The notes under the pieces are model-generated. The model was not told where the DNA came from. It searched no databases and saw nothing but the letters and a program-made list of their open reading frames with translations. This document shows positions 13,561 through 25,731 of a stretch of 64,000 nt of DNA, piece by piece. The position numbers were made by a program, and so were the translations under genes. Each line of letters opens with the position of its first letter. The first letter of the stretch is position 1. This DNA is from Apostichopus japonicus (taxonomy: Eukaryota > Echinodermata > Holothuroidea > Aspidochirotida > Stichopodidae). The stretch covers positions 39,386,631 through 39,450,630 of the forward strand of contig NC_092568.1 in the NCBI RefSeq assembly GCF_037975245.1, read 5' to 3'.

Positions 13561-14125
13561 TCAACATGTTAGTGTGCATATCATATAGTCATGCATCGGT
13601 TTTTACATCGCATGCCAATAACACACAATCATTAGCCGTGTTATTTCCCTTCAATTTTGGTTACAATTATTGTGGAAGTCGTAACAATAATAATTGTAAT
13701 AATAATAATATCAGTTTAACCATTGAAAAACACATTGCAAGTTATTTTTCTTTCAGTCGGTGCCCGAAAAATTCTCATAATATTGCCCGAATTTTCACAA
13801 CAAAATTTGGATGAGGGGCTGCAGCCCCCGCCTCCTACGCCTATGACTATACTCAGTTGCTTACTTGCTTAACCAGAGTGATTAATAAGTTTGTGAAGTG
13901 AGGGCCAGTGGTACAAATATATCGAAAAAAGTTCGGAACAAAAGTGCAGTCGCGAAAGATGGTGTGTCTGACTGACAATGACCGTATCGTTGACGAGTAG
14001 TGCAGGGGGGGGGGGGGGGGTACAAGGCAGCAGTCGGAATTTTCTGGCTCCAAAACCCATCCAGTTGGAATTTCAGCCACTGCACCCCCCAATCATCAGG
14101 CCTTAGCTACGTCCCTGACTGCAAC

Positions 14126-15780
14126 TACTTTATTTTCATACAAAATTGCAATGAAATATTATAATTAGCACAACTTTGGTAACAGACGATTTAATGAAAT
14201 AAAATGGTCATCGTTTACATAGATCGTAACGCAATGAAAAGAGAAGATTAATAAGAAACGAAATTGTAACTCAAAAATTATTCTTTTATTCTGTGAGCTA
14301 GTGTCCTGAAGGTACAAAATCAGCGGAAAAGTTACGGAAAACTAGTTGTTGCAGTTACAGAAAACTGACATTTTAAAGAGACTGTGCTTGGGTTTTTGCT
14401 GTTTTTTCTATATAATGTGATGATTTGTTTTTGTTTTCTTCTCTCCACGTATTCGTTTCTTTATAGTGGGTAAGTTTTGATCATGATCGACCATTGTAGA
14501 ACCGTGTTATTATCTACTCCCACGAGGGCAATCAAATACTGTAAATTCTTTATAACCATTCATAATTTGTATGAAATATTATAATTAGCACAACTTTGAT
14601 AACACACGATTTAATGCAATAAAACGGTCATCGATTACAAATATGGTAATGCGATAAAGAGAGACGATTGTTGTAAAATGAATTTGTAAATTCAGCATTC
14701 TTCATTGATCTTGTGAGCTAGTGAAGTTAAGAGCCAAAAGCAGCGGTAAAGTTGCTGAAAACTAGTTGTTACAGTTATAGTAAACTGACATTTTAAAGTC
14801 ACTGTGCTTGTGTTCTTAATATTTACTCTATAAAATGATGATTTGTTTGTTTTTTTTTTCTTCTTTCCATTTATTCGTTTCTTTATAGCCGGTAAGTTTT
14901 GATCATGATTATCATTTGTAGAACCGTGCCATTTTCTATTCCCACGAGGGCAATCAAGTCCTGTAAATTCTTTATTTTTATGCACAATTCAATGGAATAT
15001 ATCATACTTAGCACAACTTTGGTAACGCACGTTTAAATACATTGACATGTTTATCGATTATACAAATGGCAATGTCAATGAAGCTGGAACTCATTTTTAA
15101 ATATTGTTTTTCTCTATAGAATGTATCCGTTGATGATAAGAGCAAGTGAAGTGATGAGCAAAATTCAAAAAGAAAACTCATGAAAACAAATTGTTTCTCT
15201 AATATATATTTACAATTAATGTCACTGTGCTAGTGTTTTTAATATGATTTCTCCATGATATAACGATTTGTTCTTTACTTTTATCTATTCGTGTCCTTTC
15301 AGATGGTAGGTATTTATCATGATTAACGGTTGTAGACATTTGTTATTACCTATTCCCTCTTTCACAAAAGCCACAGGGGAAATCGATTTCTGTTAATTCT
15401 ATATATTCATCATCAACAATGTCAATCATATGTTACACGTTTCACTTTTTTGATCACGAACGACAAGTTCATAACACATACAACGATATGTTGTGAGCTG
15501 GTGAGGTTAATAGCCAAAAGCAGCGGAAAAGTTATGGTAAACTAGTTGTTTCAGTAATGATAAACTTTGAAAGTCAATTGGTAACGCACGATTTAATACA
15601 ATACAATGGACATCGATTACATAGATGGTAATGCCATGAAGAGAGGTGATTGTTGTGAAATGAATTTGTAAATCTAACATTCTTCATTGATGTTGTGAGC
15701 AAGTCAAGTTAAGAGCCAACAGCAGCGGAAAAATGAGGGAAAACTAGTTGTCACAGCTATAGTAAACTGACATGTTAAAG
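14126..15780. repeat. Satellite array, block 2
   Basis: The higher-order cycle of block 1 resumes here, with splice-like sites at about 14462 (TGG), 14885 (CCG) and 15298 (ATG). The block ends mid-monomer after GACATGTTAAAG where the 10.5-kb element begins. Confidence 0.92.
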
Positions 15781-15852
15781 AGGCGTGGTCGTGACGTAGC
15801 GGCTTTTAGAATATTTCTTCTGGACGTCAGAATTTGGTACAGTACATTTCTC

Positions 15853-15874
15853 TGACGTCACGAAGGTGACGTCA
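15853..15874. promoter_or_regulatory. Paired perfect CRE palindromes at the transposon left end
   Basis: TGACGTCA occurs at 15853-15860 and again at 15867-15874, 14 bp apart, in the first 100 bp of the element and upstream of the transposase. Related half-sites lie nearby. They could bind CREB/ATF factors to drive the transposase, or serve as sub-terminal binding repeats. Motif evidence only. Confidence 0.45.
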
Positions 15875-16127
15875 CTCAGTACTTTTACTAATGATCACCG
15901 CGACGAACATCGGCAACTTTCGCCTGTATGCAGTCTGCTACATGTACAGTTTCACATAGGGAAAGTCCAGTACACAATGCAGGGAGTGACTGTATTATTG
16001 ACAAAAGGCTACTGTAAATTAGATATTTAACGCGGAAATTAAAAGAACGGAGGTCCACATCGGTTCTTCTTTCCGACGCTTTGATGAGTGGGTTCGACAG
16101 TAAAAAGGCTTCGAGACGAAACGAGGT

Positions 16128-16231
16128 GAATTTAAAGAAAGTCGAGGGATAGGTGACAAAGACCTAACGGTTTCCTCAACACATTGTGAACACCTCCTTG
16201 AATGTCATCTCGCTGCATGTCGTTTTTGCTG
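16128..16231 (+). other. Possible 5' exon of the transposase gene
   Basis: An open stretch ends at a strong donor (TGCTG then GTAAGTGCG). It encodes a Cys/His-rich segment, HCEHLLECHLAACRFC, that could be a small zinc-binding module. Its phase fits the exon starting at 16941. There is no clear start codon, and THAP, the usual N-terminal domain of such transposases, was not recognised. The rest of 15875-16940 shows nothing identifiable. Confidence 0.3.
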
Positions 16232-16940
16232 GTAAGTGCGTAACTTTCAGCATGCATAAACTTTTAAAAATGTAAGTTTGATAGGCCTAGGTCTTCCATC
16301 CATAGGTGAACAAGTCATACATTGATGTAGGCCTATAACTGAAACAAAATTGCTTTCTCTCGATCTAGGTGAAGCAATTACATAAGTATTCCAAGAACCT
16401 TTCAAATAATTGATTAGGAATAGGCTCAGGCCTAATTTCGGTTGCTAAAGCCTCTTATTTACTGTAGGCCTAACTTCTTCGTGTAGGTTTTATTCTGTCA
16501 AGGGTCCTCTTTGGACTTGTTTTTAGTTATGGACAATTGATTGACCACTATGGTGAACTGAAGTAGTGCCACTGCCAGGGCTTTATTTCTCAGTTTGAAA
16601 CTTGTAAGATTGTATCTGAGGACAGTGTATCCTCTCATACAGAGAACAGGTGTAAAATGTTTAGATCGAACTTCAGGTTTACCCCTCCCACACAAGATAT
16701 ATTCTCGTTGAAGATATATTCTCATGACATTAGTAGGAGTTGTATGTGGATCACCAGTTAACCACACGTTTGCATGCATTGCCTAGCTGGTTGTATTCAA
16801 GTGCTGGAGTCATAACAGACCAAAGTTGATGAAGACTTATACCTAAAAATATGTTGCTCTGTTCAGTAGAAAGTGGTGTGAGTGAAATTTGTGCTTTGAC
16901 AGCCCTTGCAACTGCTTGTTTTTATTACACTTTGTTGAAG

Positions 16941-19234
16941 GTCGTTTCACCGTGATGAAGAAGGTATTGCAGCCCTATCCCATGGTGAAGAAGAACTATT
17001 GTGTATTGATGAAGGGTGAGTATATAGTAAAGACTATCACATAGTTACTCTATGGAAGTTTCTATGGATACAGTTATCAGTGTAATTTAAATGGAATATA
17101 ACCTGCAAGTAAACACTGCTGTACAGTGTGGAGCCAGCCATACTGTCAAGTGAGGAACTATTTTCATTCTCATTTAAAGTTTCAAGAAAAGAAGAAGAAA
17201 ATCAGTTAGAGTAAGCTAAGCTAAGGCCTACGGTTTCATGTATGACCTATTTCATAGTGAAGTTGGGGTATACATCCTGTTTAAATACTTTGCTAAATGT
17301 GGTTTATTAGGTCAACAATTTTGGCCATTGAAAATTCCTATAAATTCCATGCTTTATACCAGAACTATACAAAACATTCATTACAATCTTCCCTGCCTGA
17401 AGCAAACACCACCAAGAGTACCCTGTTTTGGGCAAAAACAACATAGGAAATTGAATATCTACAGGTGTTGGTAATGCTAGCACACTGCCCCCCCACCCCC
17501 ACAAAAAATACAGATACCATGACTGAAATTTTGTGCCTCTGCACTTACATTACAGTACTGATGCAAATAGGCTTCCATAATCTATTCTTAATATACCTGT
17601 TGACTGAATTTTTGGATTTTCTTTTCACAGAGAGTTACTCCCTATTGAAACTGTAGAGAGTGAGGTGTTTCCTCCAGAGCTTGAGATGGACTCCTCAGAA
17701 AAACAGAGTGAAGAGTCTCTTCCAGATAACTGCCCCTCAGGGGAAACTCTTGGTATAATTGAGGAAGCGAAATGTATTGTATCTATAAACAAATTGTTAG
17801 AACTGCTGAAGTTAATACATATGGAGTACTGCACACACACAAACTGTACTAAAATCATATCTTATCAATGGAGTGCTATTGGTACAGCAATTATTTTTTC
17901 TTGGAAGTGTGAAGATGGCCTTGTGTGGAAAATGGTACTCACAAAACAGATTTTGTGGTATCTTTTCAGGTAACATTCAATATTCGTCAGCTGTAACCAT
18001 TTCAGGAAACAATTATTCTAAAATGGCATTGTATTTTAAAGTTTCCAAATTTGTTTTTGTAAGCAACACAACATTTCTACGTGTTCAAAGGTTGTATGTA
18101 ACTCCAGCTGTTACAGCTACTTGGCAGAAGGTCCAAAAGGCAGAATTCTGCAAACTTAAAGACAGAGGTTTATGTGTAGCAGGAGATGCTAGAACAGACT
18201 CCCCTGGGCATTGTGCGCAATACTGTACTTACAGCTTCATGGATGAAAATTCTTTAAAAAATTTGCATTTAGAGGTAGTTGACGTTAGGGAAGTAGGGGG
18301 AAAAAGTCCAAACATGGAAAGAGTTGGATTTGAGAGATTATTGGATTTTCTAATGAAATAATTTAAAATCTGTGAAGTAGTGACAGATGCCCATGTTCTG
18401 ATAAAGGCACAACTAATAAAAATGTGTACAATATATGATGGAATTTCTCATCAAGTGGATGTTTGGCATGGGGCAAAGAACCTTGTCAAGAAACTCTCTA
18501 ACGTAGCAAATACCAAAGAGAACACCGATCTGCACTTATGTATGCCTGCTATAAGGTAATAATTTCTGGTACTCCACTAAAGAGTGCGGTGGTAATGATA
18601 TCACAATCAAGTCAATTTTGCTGTCACTTCTCCACCACATTGTAGACGAACACCAGTAATTGTTATCAATTGATGGTACACCTGGTGAATGTAGTCATCA
18701 CCACCTATGTGAAAACGACCATAGTAAGCCTTATCTGAAGAAGGGATCACCGTCACATGAAGCTCTTAGCTCTTCCATAATCAAGAAGCAATTTCTTAAC
18801 ACTTTTCCATATTACAAAAATTCAAGCATACTGGTCTCTTGAATCATTTCACAATCATATGCTAATGTATGCCAATAAATGTTGTGCTTATTCTTATGAT
18901 GGATATGTCACTAGAATGCTACTGGCTGCTATCGATCACAACTATCACATTGCAAACCAATGTATCTGGCAAAGTATAGTTAAAGATCAAAACAATGGGG
19001 CCTCAAAAAGTCAAAGTGCCTAAGGCTTTTGGTTACATTCCTGAATTGATGAAAACTGTCTTTCTGCTCAGACAAGAGAATCAGTGCCATTTATTGGCCA
19101 GAGTAGTCCTACCTGAAGATCACCCAAAAATCATCAAACCAAATATTGGCAGTGCTCCAAAGCCTAGTATGAGTGTTTTACTTGCACAGTACCAGCTTAG
19201 ATTTGCAAATTCAGCTGACATGGGGCATTCCTAA
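16941..19234 (+). pseudogene. DDE transposase pseudogene, copy 1 (Kolobok-like)
   Basis: An acidic exon (16941-17015, acceptor TTGAAG, donor GTGAGT) joins in phase an exon starting at 17631 after a pyrimidine-rich TTTTCACAG. Reading on gives HTNC, then WKC, CGKWYSQ, and the core block GDARTDSPGHCAQY, where the first D should be the first catalytic acid. VTDAH then DVWHGAKNLVKKL follow near 18393-18500, and SLESFHN near 18835-18855 would supply the glutamate. SYDGYVTRMLLAA and a C-terminal VLPEDHP segment end it. This DDE family, with a GD-R-DSPGH signature, I associate with Kolobok. That family name is from memory. Defects: a frameshift near 17930, TAA at 18359-18361, and further shifts. It would catalyse excision and insertion of the element. 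Confidence 0.7.
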
Positions 19235-22200
19235 GCTACAATGGTTAATTTAGGAAACGAGATGCAGTTTTATTTCACTTGATTTGTTATTGATTAGCAC
19301 TCTTAATGGCTCGGAGAGATGTTACATAAAGTTGAGTCTTGATGTGTGCTAAATTTACTACACTTAAAGAGTTATTTAAAGACTCCCTACTTTACTCGTT
19401 CATTTAATTTAAATCAACTTTATTATTACTATGTTACAAGTCAAGCAAAGCATGTTCTTTGATTTTCATGTCAAAAACAGAGCCCTTGGATTACATTCAA
19501 TACTATTTTATCCTTGTAACACACTGTAAACATGTCATTTGATTGATGCCTTAAAGTCTTAAGTATTGTCACTGAGTTTTGCATGCATCTGAGGTGGCAA
19601 ACTGTAGTCTTATCCAGTGGTGAGTAGCATTTAGTCAGAACTTCTATCTAGACTAACGAACATATTATTGTAATGGTTTAACATGCAAGTCAATGGGGCT
19701 TTTAGTAGGGTTATGACGTTCTAGTATCTTTAGACTACCTACTGTAGTCCAGCCCCTGTAATAGATGAAACTCAGCTGTTTAAGAGGTCATTTATCAAAA
19801 TTAAAAGTAGTACAAGCTTGGCAACTTGGTCTGATAGCATTCATGGTTTTTAACTGTCTATAACACATCACAATGGCTGTGATAATACTTCATTTTTTGA
19901 GAGAAAGAAAAGAGAATACATTGTCATCAACTAAATTTGAACATTTTATACCTTTATTGGAGTGCTCACATCTGTATTATTTGGATCTGCATTTGCTATT
20001 TGCCACCTACATTCTAACTTCCTCCAGAGCTTGAGATGGACTCCTCAGAAAAACAGAGTGAAGAGTCTCTTCCAGATAACTGCCCCTCAGGGGAAACTCT
20101 TGGTATAATTGAGGAAGCGAAATGTATTGTATCTATAAACAAATTGTTAGAACTGCTGAAGTTAATACATATGGAGTACTGCACACACACAAACTGTACT
20201 AAAATCATATCTTATCAATGGAGTGCTATTGGTACAGCAATTATTTTTTCTTGGAAGTGTGAAGATGGCCTTGTGTGGAAAATGGTACTCACAAAACAGA
20301 TTTTGTGGTATCTTTTCAGGTAACATTCAATATTCGTCAGCTGTAACCATTTCAGGAAACAATTATTCTAAAATGGCATTGTATTTTAAAGTTTCCAAAT
20401 TTGTTTTTGTAAGCAACACAACATTTCTACGTGTTCAAAGGTTGTATGTAACTCCAGCTGTTACAGCTACTTGGCAGAAGGTCCAAAAGGCAGAATTCTG
20501 CAAACTTAAAGACAGAGGTTTATGTGTAGCAGGAGATGCTAGAACAGACTCCCCTGGGCATTGTGCGCAATACTGTACTTACAGCTTCATGGATGAAAAT
20601 TCTTTAAAAAATTTGCATTTAGAGGTAGTTGACGTTAGGGAAGTAGGGGGAAAAAGTCCAAACATGGAAAGAGTTGGATTTGAGAGATTATTGGATTTTC
20701 TAATGAAATAATTTAAAATCTGTGAAGTAGTGACAGATGCCCATGTTCTGATAAAGGCACAACTAATAAAAATGTGTACAATATATGATGGAATTTCTCA
20801 TCAAGTGGATGTTTGGCATGGGGCAAAGAACCTTGTCAAGAAACTCTCTAACGTAGCAAATACCAAAGAGAACACCGATCTGCACTTATGTATGCCTGCT
20901 ATAAGGTAATAATTTCTGGTACTCCACTAAAGAGTGCGGTGGTAATGATATCACAATCAAGTCAATTTTGCTGTCACTTCTCCACCACATTGTAGACGAA
21001 CACCAGTAATTGTTATCAATTGATGGTACACCTGGTGAATGTAGTCATCACCACCTATGTGAAAACGACCATAGTAAGCCTTATCTGAAGAAGGGATCAC
21101 CGTCACATGAAGCTCTTAGCTCTTCCATAATCAAGAAGCAATTTCTTAACACTTTTCCATATTACAAAAATTCAAGCATACTGGTCTCTTGAATCATTTC
21201 ACAATCATATGCTAATGTATGCCAATAAATGTTGTGCTTATTCTTATGATGGATATGTCACTAGAATGCTACTGGCTGCTATCGATCACAACTATCACAT
21301 TGCAAACCAATGTATCTGGCAAAGTATAGTTAAAGATCAAAACAATGGGGCCTCAAAAAGTCAAAGTGCCTAAGGCTTTTGGTTACATTCCTGAATTGAT
21401 GAAAACTGTCTTTCTGCTCAGACAAGAGAATCAGTGCCATTTATTGGCCAGAGTAGTCCTACCTGAAGATCACCCAAAAATCATCAAACCAAATATTGGC
21501 AGTGCTCCAAAGCCTAGTATGAGTGTTTTACTTGCACAGTACCAGCTTAGATTTGCAAATTCAGCTGACATGGGGCATTCCTAAGCTACAATGGTTAATT
21601 TAGGAAACGAGATGCAGTTTTATTTCACTTGATTTGTTATTGATTAGCACTCTTAATGGCTCGGAGAGATGTTACATAAAGTTGAGTCTTGATGTGTGCT
21701 AAATTTACTACACTTAAAGAGTTATTTAAAGACTCCCTACTTTACTCGTTCATTTAATTTAAATCAACTTTATTATTACTATGTTACAAGTCAAGCAAAG
21801 CATGTTCTTTGATTTTCATGTCAAAAACAGAGCCCTTGGATTACATTCAATACTATTTTATCCTTGTAACACACTGTAAACATGTCATTTGATTGATGCC
21901 TTAAAGTCTTAAGTATTGTCACTGAGTTTTGCATGCATCTGAGGTGGCAAACTGTAGTCTTATCCAGTGGTGAGTAGCATTTAGTCAGAACTTCTATCTA
22001 GACTAACGAACATATTATTGTAATGGTTTAACATGCAAGTCAATGGGGCTTTTAGTAGGGTTATGACGTTCTAGTATCTTTAGACTACCTACTGTAGTCC
22101 AGCCCCTGTAATAGATGAAACTCAGCTGTTTAAGAGGTCATTTATCAAAATTAAAAGTAGTACAAGCTTGGCAACTTGGTCTGATAGCATTCATGGTTTT

Positions 22201-22370
22201 TAACTGTCTATAACACATCACAATGGCTGTGATAATACTTCATTTTTTGAGAGAAAGAAAAGAGAATACATTGTCATCAACTAAATTTGAACATTTTATA
22301 CCTTTATTGGAGTGCTCACATCTGTATTATTTGGATCTGCATTTGCTATTTGCCACCTACATTCTAACTT
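17671..22370. repeat. Tandem duplication, two units of 2350 bp
   Basis: Unit 1 is 17671-20020 and unit 2 is 20021-22370, both starting CCTCCAGAGCTTGAGATGG. Unit 1 ends CATTCTAACTT before jumping back, while unit 2 reads on into unique sequence (TTTCCCCTGATCG). Identity appears complete where compared. The 0.8 kb after the transposase in each unit has no recognised gene. This is either a very recent duplication or an assembly artefact. Confidence 0.9.
20021..21584 (+). pseudogene. DDE transposase pseudogene, copy 2 (duplicate)
   Basis: This repeats 17671-19234 at a constant offset of 2350 bp, with no difference seen in the lines compared. It carries the same frameshift and stop codons, so the gene was already broken when duplicated. 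The copy lacks the acidic exon, the acceptor at 17630 and the first 40 bases of the large exon, so it has no proper 5' end. Confidence 0.75.
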
Positions 22371-22520
22371 TTTCCCCTGATCGTGTCTTTTCATACCTTT
22401 CAAAACAAGAAATAAATATTTTACCTTTCAGCATAATTTGCAAACTTCTTTCATTTCTTGGAAGAACAATACACCCCTTCCCCTGCACCCTGCTTAGGTT
22501 AACACTCTCTATAAACTTGA

Positions 22521-22815
22521 AAACCATGAAATAATCAGTTTACCTTCAACAATGTTTCACTGCTTGGAGTAACAAAAACGCCTCCCACAGCCCCACCCAC
22601 CATCGTCCCACATAGGTTACTACTGTCTATATACATAAGAAAAGAAATTACCATCACTCTACGAAAGGTTGTTAATAGGATTGAAATCCCTATTACAAAC
22701 CATGAAGTAATCAGTTTACCTTCAACAATGTTTCACTGCTTGGAGTAACAATAACCCGTTACCCCTCTCCCCACTCTGCCCCCATCACCCCACTTAAGTT
22801 AACAATTACTACAAA
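22521..22815. repeat. Diverged tandem repeat, about 177 bp
   Basis: AACCATGAAATAATCAG and TTTCACTGCTTGGAGTAACA recur about 177 bp apart (22522 and 22699), each followed by a C-rich stretch. They lie between the two convergent genes in 22371-22866, which otherwise holds no recognisable feature. Confidence 0.6.
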
Positions 22816-22866
22816 TTTATCACTACCACTGTGGCAATATGGTTTCTTTTCAAACTGTTTTCTCTC

Positions 22867-25731
22867 TTAATCGATGAGGTTGTTGCCAGGATTGAATCCT
22901 ACATATTGTCCATCCACATATGGAAATCTTTCCCTTATCTTTGAGATGCAACAGGATGGCAATACCATTCTATTTCCTCTACCTAGGCGACCAAACTTCA
23001 AGTAAATAAAATTTCTGTAAGCATAATGTCTGTAGTTCCTGTTGGTTCAAGCAAGATCATCTTCTCGCATGCGCATATTTACACCCAAGATGTGTGCATT
23101 AAGGCAAATATCCCTAAATGCATCCGAGTAAGTTACACATTGTTGCACCCTGTTTGTGCAGCACTTTTTTTTCCGCATCAATTAGCATCTCTACACATTG
23201 CAGACATTTGCACCACGAAGGGACTTCACGAGAAGCAGTCACTTCCTCAGTTTGGTTTGGCACAGTGAGATCACTGTGAGCATCTGGGTTTCTGCTGAGA
23301 AGCTCTACTGCAACCTGCTCTAACTGTTCTCGTGACAATCCTTGTACATACATCTGTTGGAAAATTGAAAATAGCTTGTTTATTCCTTCAGTACAATCAT
23401 GAACATATTAAGAGATAGCAGGGAAATTGGCTGCTAGTAAAAATGCAGGATATTTTTGGGTCAAACTCACTACCTCATAGCACTCTGAATGGTGAAATTT
23501 TGGTATTTTGTGAATGCATGTGGAACACAGCAGAGTGAATGATGCAATCATGGCACTTCAAATACAATGTCTATTTATGAGCTATTTCATTCAGTTCTTC
23601 ACAGATGAAAATAATCACAAAGATGCATTTTGATGGCATTCTTAACACAGAAACTTAACAGTGTGGAATTTATCTTATCCACAAAAATGTCACATTTTCA
23701 GCCACTGGAATATCCCTTTAAGAAAGAATTTGAACACAAACATTTCATTTGATTTCATACCAAAAAAATTTGGACCGCAGCCATTCACGTGAAACAAACA
23801 TAATACTCATCTTGATAGATAACTAGTTTGGTTATCATTGAAAGAGACAAAATGTGGTTTTCTTTGATTTCACAAAGACTGACATTCCTCAGAAGCTATA
23901 CTTTCATTTTCTAATCTTTATTTACTGAAAACCTTAAAATCTGACATATTTTGGAATGTTAAATTTTTAGCTGGAAATGTATTATGAGTTTGAGTTTTCA
24001 TTAAACTTTAATATTTTGAATGAATATCTGGTGTGGATAAATTACTTTGGGTTTATGAATTGGGGGGGGGGGGGTGGTGGTTTCAGCCCAATCATCATGC
24101 ATGGTGACATCACATAGTTTGCTTCTGTTAGGGAACTTCATAAACCTGTATTGGCTGCAATCTGAATATCACTCTCTGGAGATTTGCCGGTGTGTCTGAC
24201 ACTAAGGTGTCCAACTGCACCAATGTATGTGTGACAATATTCTTTGTTATAAGAATTCGGTACAACATAAATTATAAATAGAAAAATAAGCAAATATTGG
24301 TCTGATAACAGTGGGCACAGTTGCACATTGTGACATAAACTTGTACAACATTGTATTATATGCATCATAATCTGGACAAATTTTGGTCTTTTAACATTGG
24401 GCAGTTGCTCATTGTGACATAACCTTGTACTACGGTACATTATCATATGCATCATAATCTGCATACGTTATGATTTTTGTGGTCTATGATCATCAACGTA
24501 ATGTGAATATTTAGTAAAGTGGAAAGTGTGTGCTATGCCAACCTGAAGTTGAGATTCATTTTCGTTTGAAGCCACATTCTGCTGCCCAGGTGCACTATCA
24601 CGCATCACTGCTGCATGCTCATTTGGTGAGACCTCACTATCACTAGTGTCTGACAAATCCTGTATAAAGAAAAAAATTCAAAAGACACTTATGAATGCAA
24701 TATTTCTAGCATTGCTGGCTTTGAGCCTGTTTGAGTGTAGATATCAGATTGCGATGCTCTAGATACCATTATAGTATAGGCATATGGGCTTTAATCTGTC
24801 TGGACAGATGTTATTCATACAGAGTATAGCTCCCTGCTCTCACCCCACGGTAAAGAATCACTGCTGTGCGTACAGTACTATACCAGCAGTACCCATTTAG
24901 TACTAGATCCTTACCAGGTTTGTATCAGGGCTTGCCATGCTGGTCACAACCATCCCCTAATCCCTGGCTCACACCCCACGGTATAGAACCACTGCTGTAT
25001 GTACAGTACTATACCAGCTTAATCCTATAGTCCTAGATTATTACCATGTTTGTATTAGGGCTTGCCATGCTGGTCACAACCATCCCCTAATCCCACAACC
25101 ATCCCTTAATCGCCCTCACTCCCCAAAGCAATGTCATATTCTCGTTTAACCCTTTTTATGTCAAGCGCCCAAGCCTATAGGGCTACTTTTATTTGGTTCA
25201 CTTTATAATTATAGGCATACGCCTATATATACACTTAACTTAATAGACTTAGCCTAGGCCTAATATAGTAATAATAAATAAATAATTTCTTTGCTGATGA
25301 AATAAGGCCTTGTACATTAAAATTCAAGTTGTAAGTGCATATGACACCCTCCCTTCCAACTATGCATTATATTTGACGATTCGTTTGCACGCCGAGAGCA
25401 CCTTTACCCTTCGCCTTATACCATTACCAGTTAATAATAGACCTAGGCTTACTAATGACACATTTAGGCCTAGCCTACCTTAACCTAGACGCTGTGTTGA
25501 CAGTTATTAACATACCGTAGGTTTATTCTGGCAAGCTTTCCTTTTTGTCCCACACGTACAGAAAGAATTGCAGTAGGCCCCTAGTCCCTTGCACGGACAC
25601 CCAGCTCCTGCTCGGCCCCTAGTCCTAGTGCTGGGCTGTCTCTGACTTGTCTTATTACAATTACAACATGAAGGAACTCCACCGGAAAATCGTGAATCCC
25701 ATGATGATTGTAACGCTAGTTCAGATGACAT
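22867..25731 (-). pseudogene. Transposon-borne CXC plus P2X7 C-terminal-like domain gene
   Basis: I read three exons, all joined in phase 0. Exon 1, 25731-25516 (72 codons, ATG start, donor GTATGT), holds CPCKGLGAYCNSFCTCGTKR, a CXC/tesmin-like cysteine pattern suggesting zinc or DNA binding. Exon 2, 24659-24543 (39 codons), follows a strong TTTATACAG acceptor, is acidic and Ser/Asn-rich, and ends in a weaker donor (GTTGGC). Exon 3, 23353-22867, follows TTTTCCAACAG. It encodes GLSREQLEQVA, WCKCLQC, then CC and C, then YRHYAYRNF and VLPSCCISKIRE, the layout of the P2X7 receptor intracellular C-terminal domain without the receptor channel. Defects in exon 3: a one-base shift at a run of eight A, and an in-frame TGA at 23047-23049. 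The product would be about 270 residues and non-membrane. Its role in the element is unknown. Confidence 0.7.
24841..25102. repeat. 131-bp tandem duplication in intron 1 of the accessory gene
   Basis: CACCCCACGGTA and GCTTGCCATGCTGGTCACAA each occur twice, 131 bp apart. Copies are moderately diverged. The rest of the intron (24660-25515) shows nothing recognisable. Confidence 0.7.

Larger units (their letters stand above)
12724..14117. mobile_element. hAT-like non-autonomous DNA transposon
   Basis: It begins CAGGGACGTCGCTAGAG and ends with the reverse complement of CAGGGACGTAGCTAAGG, giving imperfect terminal inverted repeats of the CAGGG type common in hAT elements. Flanks are ACTGCATC (12716-12723) and ACTGCAAC (14118-14125): an 8-bp target duplication, the hAT size, with one mismatch. 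Uninterrupted monomers read ACTGCAAC at this spot. No transposase frame is present. Inside are a perfect hairpin, short direct repeats and a run of about 16 G at 14005-14020. A sequence resembling another element end (CTCCTACGCCTATG, near 13830) hints at nesting. Confidence 0.8.
5796..15780. repeat. Higher-order repeat of about 1.82 kb (four monomers plus part-monomer)
   Basis: The splice-like site falls at about 7180, 7602, 8018 and 8430, then again at 8999, 9420, 9836 and 10250, then 10815, 11230, 11655 and 12073. Spacings of about 422, 416, 412 and 569 bp repeat. The long interval holds an extra roughly 150-bp part-monomer. The three-base tag at the site cycles CTG, TGG, CCG or CTG, ATG. 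The phase continues across the hAT-like insertion, and across the 10.5-kb insertion to the unit at 26380, so both inserted after the higher-order array formed. Confidence 0.85.

Noticed and set aside
23026..23268. Plus-strand frame of 80 codons opposite the P2X7-like exon
   Set aside because: It overlaps the minus-strand domain exon and has no motif of its own.
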